Shown one piece after another: positions 1-6,506 of a DNA stretch of 16,662 nucleotides. This stretch comes from Bifidobacterium sp. (GTDB lineage Bacteria; Actinomycetota; Actinomycetes; Actinomycetales; Bifidobacteriaceae). The notes beneath the pieces were generated by a model that did not search any database, was not told the origin of the DNA, and worked only from the letters and a program-made list of their open reading frames with translations. The stretch spans positions 1 to 16,662 of the forward strand of contig JAIJEI010000021.1 in assembly GCA_022739095.1 (NCBI GenBank), in the 5' to 3' direction. Within the stretch, counting starts at the first letter, position 1. Every line of letters starts with the position of its first letter. Made by a program: the position numbers and the translations under genes.

Positions 1-1271
1 CGGTTGCGCAGGCAGGTGAAGATCTCGTAGCTGATGGTGTCGGCGGCGCGGGCCCAATCGTCGGCGGTAGGCTCAACGTAATCCTCGCCGCGGCCCGGGC
101 CGAACAGTTCGACCGTGTCGCCCTCGTGAACGTCGAGTTCGGCGGCGGATCCGTGCAGGTCCACAATGAACTGGTCCATGCACACGCGGCCGCACACGCG
201 GTAGAGCTTCGGGCCTTCGGTGGTCATGATGCGCACCGGGCCGCCCGGCTTCTCCACGTGCTTGGCACCTTCCATATCGAAACCGGAAGCGGAGCGGTGG
301 ATACCATCGGCGTAGCCCAATGGCACGATGGCGGTCGAGGTGTTGTCCGGGGTCAGGTAGGTGCGGCCATAAGAGATGCCATGGCCGGCCTCCACATCCT
401 TGACCGTGCCGAGCTGCGCCTGCAGGCGCATGGCCGGGGTCAGATGCCAGTCGCGCGGGGTGCCCATCGCGGGATCGGGCTCGTAGCCGTACAGGCCGAT
501 GCCGGGGCGGGTGAGTTCGAAGTGAATCTCCGGGCGGCCCAAAGTGGCCGCTGTGTTGGCCAGGTGACGGATCTCCGGCGGAATGCCGGCCTGTTCCATG
601 CGGCGCGTGAAGTCCTTGAATGTTTCGATCTGGCGGTCGGTGGAGGCCACGAATTCGGGCACATCGGGCGAATCGGCCACGGCGAGGTGGCTCCACTGAC
701 CCACGATATGCAACACGCCCTCTTTGGCGAGCGGCACGAGCTTGGCGAGCGCGGCGTCGAATCCGGCCGGTGTGAAGCCGTTGCGGCCGAAGCCGGAATC
801 GACCTTGACGTGTACGCGGGCGGGCTTGCCGAGCTTGCGTGCAGCGGCGGCCACCGCGTCGATGCCGGGCAGGGAGCCGACCGATACGTCGATGTCGGCG
901 GCGATCAGCTCACCGAATGGCACTTCGGTGCCGTTGTAGACCCAAGTCAGAATGTGGCAACGGTCGGGGCCGATGCCGAGTTTGCGCAGCAGCAACGCTT
1001 CGTGCGATTGCGCGGTGCCGAGCCATGTGGCGCCGCCGGCGAGCGCGGCCAGTGCGGCGGGCAGCAGTCCGTGGCCGTATGCGTCGGCCTTGACCACGCC
1101 CATCACCGCCGTGCCGGAGTTCGGGCCGCCGACCACGGAGACCAGGTGGGCCATGTTGTCGCGCATGGTTTTGAGGTTCACGATGGCCTGTGCGGGGTAT
1201 TGGCGGCGGGCGGCCGCATAGTTGGCCTTGCCTTGCTCGGACGAGAATGCGATTTCGGGTGCTGCGTTCAT
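1..1271 (-). CDS. alr: Alanine racemase (3' end outside window)
   Basis: PLP enzyme that interconverts L- and D-alanine in the cytoplasm and supplies D-Ala for peptidoglycan. About 423 codons are visible; the stop lies beyond the left edge. The N-terminal barrel carries VVKADAYGHG at residues 59-68, with K61 as the expected PLP-binding lysine. The C-terminal domain carries GISYGRTY, where Y301 is the expected second catalytic base, and then VCMDQF, a further family signature. Two in-frame ATGs exist, at 1277 and 1271. I chose 1271 because AGGTG lies 9 bases before it but only 3 bases before 1277. The gene is divergent from the permease at 1465. Family assignment is firm; the exact start is not. 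Confidence 0.95.
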   Translation of the reverse strand, partial: MNAAPEIAFSSEQGKANYAAARRQYPAQAIVNLKTMRDNMAHLVSVVGGPNSGTAVMGVVKADAYGHGLLPAALAALAGGATWLGTAQSHEALLLRKLGIGPDRCHILTWVYNGTEVPFGELIAADIDVSVGSLPGIDAVAAAARKLGKPARVHVKVDSGFGRNGFTPAGFDAALAKLVPLAKEGVLHIVGQWSHLAVADSPDVPEFVASTDRQIETFKDFTRRMEQAGIPPEIRHLANTAATLGRPEIHFELTRPGIGLYGYEPDPAMGTPRDWHLTPAMRLQAQLGTVKDVEAGHGISYGRTYLTPDNTSTAIVPLGYADGIHRSASGFDMEGAKHVEKPGGPVRIMTTEGPKLYRVCGRVCMDQFIVDLHGSAAELDVHEGDTVELFGPGRGEDYVEPTADDWARAADTISYEIFTCLRN

Positions 1272-1349
1272 GCTCATAGGCACCTATTGTTGCGCAGGAA
1301 TGTGACGTGTGGTCGCAATCGTTTGTTTTCGCCCGGCAGTCGTACACTA

Positions 1350-1464
1350 ATGACCGATATGCGGTTTCTCGGAAGCCGCCTTTGATTCCCGGCGTTGAGG
1401 CGTGCCGGGATCCCGGAAATCCGTCCGGTCTAGCCCCATATCTTAAGTTTCATGAGAGAAGAAC
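1350..1464 (+). promoter_or_regulatory. Structured leader of the permease gene, with a possible leader peptide
   Basis: Two hairpins lie before the permease start. GCGGTTTC (1361-1368) pairs with GAAGCCGC (1372-1379) around a 3-base loop, with one G-T wobble. TCCCGGC (1387-1393) pairs perfectly with GCCGGGA (1404-1410). The right arm of the second hairpin also belongs to the palindrome CCGGGATCCCGG (1405-1416), so two structures compete. A tiny open frame, MTDMRFLGSRL, starts at 1350 (or at the inner ATG, 1359) and stops at 1383-1385, two bases before the second hairpin. I saw no T-box or known riboswitch signature. Regulation by this leader is inference. Confidence 0.35.
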
Positions 1465-2925
1465 ATGGATCTGTTTCGTAAGAAAAGCGTGGATCAGCTT
1501 GTCGCCGAATCCACTCCCCTGAAGCGCACGATGCGCACCTTCGATCTGACGATGCTCGGCATCGGCGCAATCATCGGCACCGGTATCTTCGTGCTCACCG
1601 GCAAGGGCGCGCTCACCGCCGGCCCGGCCCTGTCCGTATCGTTCCTGCTGGCCGCCGTCTGCTGCGGTTTCGCCGGCCTGTGCTACGCCGAGTTTGCCGC
1701 CATGGCACCGGTGTCCGGCTCGGCTTACTCCTATGCCTATCTGGCGTTCGGCGAACTCATCGCCTTCGTGATCGGCTGGGATCTGATTCTGGAGTATGCT
1801 CTGCAGGCGGCCACCGTGTCCGCCGGCTGGTCGGGATACTTCAACAAGTTGTTGGAAGGATTCGGACTGCATCTGCCGGTCGAGCTGACCGCCGCCTACG
1901 GCACCAACCCGGACGTCACCACCTACTTCAACCTGCCCGGTTTCGTCATCGTGCTGATCATCACGTGGGTGCTCTCCATCGGCATCAACCAGACCAAGCG
2001 CACCAACGACGTGATGGTGCTCATCAAGCTCGCCATCATCGTGCTGTTCATCGTGTGCGCCGTGTGGTATGTCAAGCCGTCCAACTGGCAGCCGTTCTCC
2101 CCGTACGGCATCTACACCTTCCACCCCGGCTCCACTCAGCCGTACGGCATTGTGCCGGCCGCATCCATCGTGTTCTTCAGCTTCATCGGCTTCGACGCCG
2201 TGTCCTCTTCCGCCGAGGAGACCATCAACCCGAACAAGACACTGCCTCGCGGCATCCTGCTGTCCCTGGCCGTTTCCACCGTGCTCTACATCGTCATGAC
2301 CCTGATCATGACCGGCGTGGTGCCCTACAAGGAGTTCGCCAAGTACATCGACGCCCCGGTGGCCGGCGTGATTCTGGAGACCGGCATGAACTGGCTCGCG
2401 GTGATCGTGAACCTGGGCGCCCTCATCGGCATGACCACGGTGATGCTCGTGCAGCTGTACGGTCAGTCCCGCATCTGCTACGCCATGAGCCGCGACGGCC
2501 TGTTCCCGGAGTTCTTCGGCCACGTGCACGAGAAGTACCGCACCCCGTTCAAGGGCACCTGGTTCTTCGGTCTGCTGACCGCGTTCGCCGGCGGCTTCAT
2601 CAACATCAACGTGCTGTTCGAGCTGGTGAACATCGGTACGCTGTCCGCGTTCATCATCGTGTCGGCCGGTATTCTATGGATGCGCAAGACCCAGCCGAAT
2701 GCGCCCCGCGGCTTCCGCGCGCCGGGCGTGCCGGTCACCCCGATTCTGGCCATCGTATTCTGCTTCGTGCTCATCGCCGGCCTCAACTGGGAGACCTGGG
2801 TGCGTTTCGCCGTCTGGTTCGGATTGGGCCTGATCGTGTACTTCGCCTACAGCCGCAAGCGCTCCAAGCTCGGGCTGGAGAAGAAGGCCGGGGCTGACAC
2901 CAAGGTCGCTGCGACTGAGGACTGA
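1465..2925 (+). CDS. APC superfamily amino acid permease, cationic amino acid transporter (CAT/YfnA) type
   Basis: Integral membrane transporter, probably a proton-coupled amino acid importer. The 486 residues contain about 12 hydrophobic segments. The first has the APC signature GIGAIIGTGIF at 32-42, where the helix is normally unwound at the substrate site. The stretch IGFDAVSSSAEE at about 241-252, followed by NPNKTLPRGI, is typical of the CAT branch rather than the YAT or GABA-permease branches. The N terminus (MDLFRKKSVDQLVAES) and the lysine-rich C terminus look cytoplasmic. The ATG at 1465 follows GAGAGAAG with a spacer of 3-4 bases. The gene is monocistronic, with a structured leader before it and a terminator after it. 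The substrate cannot be read from sequence; cationic, branched-chain or broad specificity are all possible. Confidence 0.9.
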   Translation: MDLFRKKSVDQLVAESTPLKRTMRTFDLTMLGIGAIIGTGIFVLTGKGALTAGPALSVSFLLAAVCCGFAGLCYAEFAAMAPVSGSAYSYAYLAFGELIAFVIGWDLILEYALQAATVSAGWSGYFNKLLEGFGLHLPVELTAAYGTNPDVTTYFNLPGFVIVLIITWVLSIGINQTKRTNDVMVLIKLAIIVLFIVCAVWYVKPSNWQPFSPYGIYTFHPGSTQPYGIVPAASIVFFSFIGFDAVSSSAEETINPNKTLPRGILLSLAVSTVLYIVMTLIMTGVVPYKEFAKYIDAPVAGVILETGMNWLAVIVNLGALIGMTTVMLVQLYGQSRICYAMSRDGLFPEFFGHVHEKYRTPFKGTWFFGLLTAFAGGFININVLFELVNIGTLSAFIIVSAGILWMRKTQPNAPRGFRAPGVPVTPILAIVFCFVLIAGLNWETWVRFAVWFGLGLIVYFAYSRKRSKLGLEKKAGADTKVAATED

Positions 2926-2928
2926 GGT

Positions 2929-2946
2929 CTATCGGCTGACCGATAG
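2929..2946. repeat. Short inverted repeat after the permease stop
   Basis: CTATCGG, a CTGA loop and CCGATAG form a perfect 7-base stem three bases after the permease stop and 18 bases before the main terminator. It may protect the 3' end of the mRNA or be incidental. Confidence 0.4.
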
Positions 2947-2964
2947 CTGATGGCTGCTTTCGTG

Positions 2965-3002
2965 AAAACCGTACGCTGAGTTACTTTCAGCGTACGGTTT
3001 TT
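2965..3002 (+). terminator. Rho-independent terminator of the permease gene
   Basis: AAAACCGTACGCTGA (2965-2979), a 7-base loop and TCAGCGTACGGTTTT form a perfect 15-base stem ending in a run of five T. The A run on the left arm means it could also terminate leftward transcription. It marks the boundary between the intact permease unit and the decayed stretch to its right. Confidence 0.9.
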
Positions 3003-3007
3003 GCGAT

Positions 3008-3201
3008 ATGCACGAGTTTGAACGGGCGGACGACGGACTGTACGTGCGCGACGACATGGACCTTACCTGACCAGCTCGAACGCCGACCAGGCCATCGCCG
3101 ACAACCATCCCAAGACGCTGCTGACCATGGACCGCATCGGAGGCGGCGACCACGCCGGCATCAAGCAGGTCAGCATCCTCGACTGGCCGCTGGAGGAATA
3201 G
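3008..3201 (+). pseudogene. Frameshifted C-terminal scrap, probably of an AAA/DUF4143-type ATPase
   Basis: From the ATG at 3008 one frame reads MHEFERADDGLYVRDDMDLT and stops at 3068-3070. A second frame, in use by 3061, reads on through NADQAIADNHPKTLLTMD and GIKQVSILDWPLEE to the TAG at 3199-3201. The block PKTLLTMD...GIKQVSILDW resembles the last 35 or so residues of one branch of the AAA/DUF4143 ATPases, which often end in a PK-LLTLD...GI--INVLDWLL pattern. That comparison is from memory of the family. The first part is not recognised. I saw no nucleotide-binding motifs and no plausible ribosome site. It differs in sequence from the DUF4143 fragment ending at 4675, so the two are not simple copies. 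Confidence 0.5.
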
Positions 3202-3451
3202 AGAGCTTTGCCGCGCGTCATTCCGCCGTTGGAACACTCGAGGATGCCAGACCGGACAGTCGATCCCGCCGGTGTGGGCACCACCATGGCCTAGGGAGAT
3301 TGGCCATCACCCGCAATTCCTGTGACGGTCGACGCTATCTCAAATACGATTTTACTTTGTCAAGAAAATACCGCACATTCCCCGGAATAGTTCGGATATG
3401 CAATGGCAAGCCATGCTCTACACAATATAACCCTTAGAAAGGAGGAGCACC
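3202..3451. other. Gene-free stretch before the Panacea remnant
   Basis: I recognise no gene here. From about 3340 it is visibly more A+T rich than the surrounding genes. ATGGC (3403-3407), AA and GCCAT (3410-3414) form a 12-base palindrome about 37 bases before the Panacea start. TATAAC at 3426-3431 is a possible -10 element without a convincing -35. Many antitoxin genes are autorepressed through such operators, but that role is inference here. Confidence 0.35.
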
Positions 3452-3730
3452 ATGGCAACCATTATCGATGTTGCGGCCTATATTCTTCGCGAATATGGTC
3501 CGATGACCACAATGAAACTGCAAAAAACTGGCCTTTTACTCGCAAGCGGAGTCATTGTCTCATTATGGAGCTCCTCTTTTTGAGGAGGATTTCCAAGCAT
3601 GGCGCGGAGGCCCCGTGTACGTTGCCCCCTACTCGCAGCACCGCGGAAAGTTCCTCATTCGGGACGGCGAACTACGAGCAAATTCGAGTATGTTGAAGGG
3701 TACGGAACAGCGTGTTATCGATGCCGCATG
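3452..3730 (+). pseudogene. Panacea (DUF4065, SocA-like) antitoxin-type gene, frameshifted and truncated
   Basis: The ATG at 3452 has a very strong ribosome site, AGAAAGGAGG, 6 bases away. The first frame reads MATIIDVAAYILREYGP then MTTMKLQK and stops after 43 residues at 3581-3583. Dropping one base from the six-A run at 3522-3527 restores the family pattern: KLQKLAFYSQAESLSHYG, APLFEEDFQAWRGGPVY and then YSQHRGKF, continuing to about LKGTEQRVIDAAC. The KLQKLLYY...LF---F-AWR-GPV order is characteristic of Panacea/DUF4065 domains, which act as antitoxins for varied toxins or in SocAB-like proteolysis control. The match ends at about 3727, where DUF4143 ATPase sequence begins in another frame. 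About 92 codons remain; families usually have 140-190. No toxin gene is present. Confidence 0.75.
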
Positions 3731-4675
3731 TTCCCCATGGATTTCGAGGAGTTCTGCCTGGCGAACGGCATCCAGCGATCCACCATCGACTTGCTGCGCA
3801 CGCACTTCCGAAGCCGTACTCCCGTCAGCGACGCCGTGCACGAGACGATGATGAGGCTGTTCCGCGCCTACATCGTGGTGGGCGGGATGCCCGAAGTGGT
3901 ACAACGGTATGTGGACACGCATGACATCGCGCAGACCTCGCAGCTGCAACGCGACCTTCTCGACCTCTACCGGCTCGACATCGCCAAATACGCGCAGCGA
4001 TCGGGCCGAACGAAGATCCGCGCGATCTTCGACGCCATCCCCTCCCAGCTCGATGACCACAACCGCAGGTTCGTGCTCGCCGACCTGAGCAAGAACGCCC
4101 GCCAGAACCGGTATGCCAGCAGCTTCCTATGGCTCGCGGACGCGGGCGTGGCCCTCCCCTGCTATAACGTGTCCTCGCCGACCGCGCCTCTTGCGGCCAA
4201 CGAAAAGCACAGCCTGTTCAAGCTGTTCATGAACGACGTCGGCCTGCTGTGCGCGGCGTCGATGGGCAACATCCAGTTCGCGCTCCTGCAGGGCGAGCTC
4301 GACGTCAACCTCGGATCAATCGCGGAGAACGTGGTGGCCCAGGAGTTGACCGCCCACGGATACGCCGCGCACTACTTCGACGCCAAGAAATACGGCGAGA
4401 TCGACTTCGTCGTCCAGTCGGGCACCCGGGTCACGCCGGTCGAGGTGAAGTCCGGCAACGACCTGACCCGTCACAAGGCGTTGGACAACGTGCTCGCCGT
4501 GGACGAATGGGACATCGATCAGGCCTTGGTGCTATACAAAGGCAACATAAGCCAGGATGGGGCCATCACCTATCTGCCGCTGTACATGACCATGTTCCTC
4601 GAACCCGAACAGCTGCCCGACTCGATGCCATTCACAGTGGACCTGAGCGCACTGGATACGCCGGACGAGCAATGA
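3599..4675 (+). CDS. DUF4143 ATPase fragment lacking its AAA domain, in a hybrid frame
   Basis: The 358-residue frame begins with about 43 residues of out-of-frame Panacea sequence. From MFPMDFEEF (residues 44-52) it becomes a good DUF4143 protein. Helical middle sections include AYIVVGGMPEVV, and the C-terminal part has a PD-(D/E)XK-like pattern: IAENVVAQEL, then GEIDFVV (E267, D269), then VEVKSG (E282, K284) and RHKALDNVL. Intact relatives are usually 400-450 residues and begin with a Walker A/B ATPase domain, which is absent. The ATG at 3599 follows GAGGAGG, and the Panacea frame's stop overlaps that site, so re-initiation could express it. I judge it an evolutionary remnant, although the DUF4143 part is itself uninterrupted. 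What these proteins do is poorly known. Confidence 0.7.
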   Translation: MARRPRVRCPLLAAPRKVPHSGRRTTSKFEYVEGYGTACYRCRMFPMDFEEFCLANGIQRSTIDLLRTHFRSRTPVSDAVHETMMRLFRAYIVVGGMPEVVQRYVDTHDIAQTSQLQRDLLDLYRLDIAKYAQRSGRTKIRAIFDAIPSQLDDHNRRFVLADLSKNARQNRYASSFLWLADAGVALPCYNVSSPTAPLAANEKHSLFKLFMNDVGLLCAASMGNIQFALLQGELDVNLGSIAENVVAQELTAHGYAAHYFDAKKYGEIDFVVQSGTRVTPVEVKSGNDLTRHKALDNVLAVDEWDIDQALVLYKGNISQDGAITYLPLYMTMFLEPEQLPDSMPFTVDLSALDTPDEQ

Positions 4676-4679
4676 ACAC

Positions 4680-5012
4680 CAATGGAGGCCCGACAGCTCC
4701 GATTCGTTCACTATCGCGGTTCCTGTAAGCGCCGACAAGACGGGGTGGAACCTTACTGCGGAACTTCAATCCGCAGACGGACAGCTTCTCGTCTCGGACA
4801 GCGCCGATCTTGGAAACGACTTCACACCCGAACTCCGATTGACGATACCCAGCAACAGCGTCCGCTTATGGAATCCGGATGATCCGCACCTATATGGCTT
4901 GGAACTGACGATTTCCGATTCGGAGGGTAAACCAGATTGGTCAGACAGAATCACACGGAAGAAACATGTGACCCATTTGTACCGGGTCCTAGGCAGATAT
5001 CTAGTTAGGTGA
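4680..5012 (+). pseudogene. Fragment of a family 2 glycoside hydrolase (beta-galactosidase/glucuronidase-like)
   Basis: In the frame starting at 4680 the translation includes DSFTIAVPVSADKTGWNLTA, then ELRLTIPSNSVRLWNPDDPH and LYGLELTISDSEGK. The LWNPDDPHLYGLELTI block is the hallmark end of the immunoglobulin-like sandwich domain that precedes the catalytic barrel in GH2 enzymes. The open frame continues to a TGA at 5010-5012, but similarity fades after about 4940 (near DWSDRITRKK). There is no start codon with a ribosome site, no sugar-binding domain before it and no catalytic barrel after it. It begins directly after the DUF4143 stop. It is a leftover of a carbohydrate-use locus, not a functional gene. 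Confidence 0.6.
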
Positions 5013-5116
5013 GCCCTTTTCCTGGTCATGATCGTAAGCAATGAGTTACGTCCCACTTGTGCAGTCCCACCATGGGTTCCACCGCAGAACCGAACACGCT
5101 GGCGGCAGCCGCACAC

Positions 5117-5659
5117 TCACCACTCGTGGCGCTGGTAGGCGATTCTGGTGGTGTCCACCGGACGATCGAGCAGCTGGATCAGGCCGCAGCGGGCGAAGCC
5201 GGAGCTTTCGAGCACGTGCTGCATGGCCTTGTTATTGGGGTGGGTGTCGGCGCGCACGTTGCCATAGTGTTTCAGGGCCCACCTGATGCAGTCGCGGGCC
5301 GCGTGGCGCACCAGACCGGATGCGGCGATGCGGTGGATGGTCACATAGGTGTCGTTGTCCAGCCAGGCGCCGTCGATTTTGGCGTAGGTCGGATCCTTGC
5401 CCGGGCACAGGGCGAACTGGGCCAGAATGCGTTCGTGGCCATTGCAGGTGTCGACCAGCAGCATCGTACGCTGGTTGGCGATGTCGTCCTCGATCACCGA
5501 TTCACGCGGAAACTCATTCCCCCACTGGGTGGGGTTGCCGTTGGCGGCCATCAACGCGCGTGCGCGTGCGTAGATTTTCTGCATCTGCGGCAGATCGCGC
5601 ATGGTGGCGTGGCGGAAACGGCGGCCTGTCGCCTTGTTCGCAGCGTTCGACTGAGTCAC
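5117..5659 (-). CDS. GNAT-family N-acetyltransferase
   Basis: Predicted acetyl-CoA-dependent acetyltransferase of 180 residues, a normal size for single-domain GNAT proteins. The opening FRHATMRDLPQMQKIYARAR is the usual first strand and helix. RHAARDCIRWALKHYG followed by VRADTHPNNKAMQHVLESSG and F is the late helix plus the N-N-A-M-----GF motif that closes the fold. The start is GTG at 5659, chosen because GGAGAGGTGA sits just before it. It lies downstream of luxS on the same strand, separated by 240 bases of palindromic sequence, so it is probably a separate unit. The acceptor substrate is unknown. Confidence 0.85.
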   Translation of the reverse strand: MTQSNAANKATGRRFRHATMRDLPQMQKIYARARALMAANGNPTQWGNEFPRESVIEDDIANQRTMLLVDTCNGHERILAQFALCPGKDPTYAKIDGAWLDNDTYVTIHRIAASGLVRHAARDCIRWALKHYGNVRADTHPNNKAMQHVLESSGFARCGLIQLLDRPVDTTRIAYQRHEW

Positions 5660-5899
5660 TTCTCACCTCTCCGACATGCCGGGTTGCCGGCACGGTGACC
5701 GGCGACTAACTGACGGCCAACCTACCATGCCGTAGGCACAAGAAATCCCATCCGCGTTGCATGACGGACACTATACACAATGGCTCCCGTCCGCAGGAGC
5801 CGGACAGTCCAGCCGAGTTGAGGACAGCCACCCTCAGTCGGCTTCGCCCCCAGCTCCCGCCAGCGGGAGCCGAATCCGAATTGAATCGAATCGGACGAA
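5660..5899. repeat. Intergenic stretch with three GC-rich palindromes
   Basis: Between luxS and the acetyltransferase lie GGCTCC (5782-5787)/GGAGCC (5796-5801), then AGCCGA-TGAGG/CCTCA-TCGGCT (5811-5843), and GCTCCCG (5853-5859)/CGGGAGC (5864-5870). None has a T run of the kind expected for a terminator, although together they could end luxS transcription. I recall similar CTCAGTCGGCTTCGCC and CAGCTCCC...GGGAGC stretches scattered between genes in B. longum genomes, so this may be a dispersed repeat. On the minus strand TATAGT (5770-5775) could be the -10 of the acetyltransferase promoter, with no good -35. Confidence 0.55.
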
Positions 5900-6394
5900 T
5901 CAGACGACCTTGCGTTCGAACGGGTCGGAGCTGATGCCTTCCTCAAGAATCTGCTTGGCCCATTCCTTGGCGGTGAACAGGCTGTGGTCGCGATAGTTGC
6001 CGCAGCTCTTCTCGGTGGTGGCGGGCACGTCATCCCATGTGGCCTTGTACGCGATGAACTCCAGCGATTCCTTCAGGGCCTTGGCCACTTCCTCGGTGGG
6101 GTGGGTGCCCCAGGTCAGCAGGTGGAAGCCGGTGCGGCAGCCGAACGGCGAGCAGTCGATGTAGCCCGGGATACGTTCGCGCAGCAGCACGGCGATGGTG
6201 TGCTCGATGGTGTGCAGGCCGCCGGTGGGGATGGCCTGCTTGTTCGGCTGGGTCAGGCGCAGATCGTAATTGGAGATCACGTCGCCGTGAGGGCCCGTTT
6301 CGGTGTCGATGTAACGCACGTACGGTGCCTTGACCTTGGTGTGATCAAGCTGGAATGATTCGACGACTGGCTTTTCGGCCTTGTCTTCTGCCAT
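5900..6394 (-). CDS. luxS: S-ribosylhomocysteine lyase (LuxS)
   Basis: Cytoplasmic metalloenzyme that splits S-ribosylhomocysteine into homocysteine and the precursor of AI-2, detoxifying a by-product of S-adenosylmethionine use. It has 164 residues, the usual LuxS size. The metal site is H61 and H65 in GGLHTIEHTIAVLLR plus C131 in EKSCGNYRDHS; E64 in that motif and C86 in PFGCRTGF are the catalytic pair. The ATG at 6394 follows GGAAAGG by 7 bases; a longer in-frame start at 6478 lacks this. It lies 112 bases downstream of recQ on the same strand. The homocysteine produced is a substrate for the CBS-like enzyme at 11764-12831. Confidence 0.97.
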   Translation of the reverse strand: MAEDKAEKPVVESFQLDHTKVKAPYVRYIDTETGPHGDVISNYDLRLTQPNKQAIPTGGLHTIEHTIAVLLRERIPGYIDCSPFGCRTGFHLLTWGTHPTEEVAKALKESLEFIAYKATWDDVPATTEKSCGNYRDHSLFTAKEWAKQILEEGISSDPFERKVV

Positions 6395-6418
6395 GCTGTT
6401 GCCTTTCCACTTGCTGAG

Positions 6419-6442
6419 TGTTCGGTCATGAAGTATCGAACA
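6419..6442. promoter_or_regulatory. Inverted repeat before luxS
   Basis: TGTTCG (6419-6424) and CGAACA (6437-6442) are perfect inverted arms 12 bases apart, ending 24 bases before the luxS start. They could form an operator or a leader hairpin. The arms match actinobacterial LexA half-sites but stand in the opposite order, so I do not call this a LexA box. Confidence 0.25.
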
Positions 6443-6506
6443 GTCATCGTAGTCGCGCCGGACCGAGTATGCCCGCAAATACTCCGCAGTTCGCTATAGG
6501 AGATTG

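Noticed and set aside
126..1385. A 419-codon open frame on the plus strand opposite alr
   Set aside because: Antisense to an unmistakable alanine racemase, with no recognisable motif or ribosome site.
1278..1464. T-box or other known riboswitch before the amino acid permease
   Set aside because: No AGGGTGG-type T-box sequence or other known aptamer core was seen; only simple hairpins.
3452..4675. An active toxin-antitoxin or defence system at the Panacea/DUF4143 locus
   Set aside because: The Panacea gene is frameshifted and truncated, the ATPase lacks its nucleotide-binding domain, and no toxin is present.
6419..6442. Possible LexA/SOS box upstream of luxS
   Set aside because: Actinobacterial LexA sites read CGAAC...GTTCG; here the half-sites are in the reverse order and 12 bases apart.
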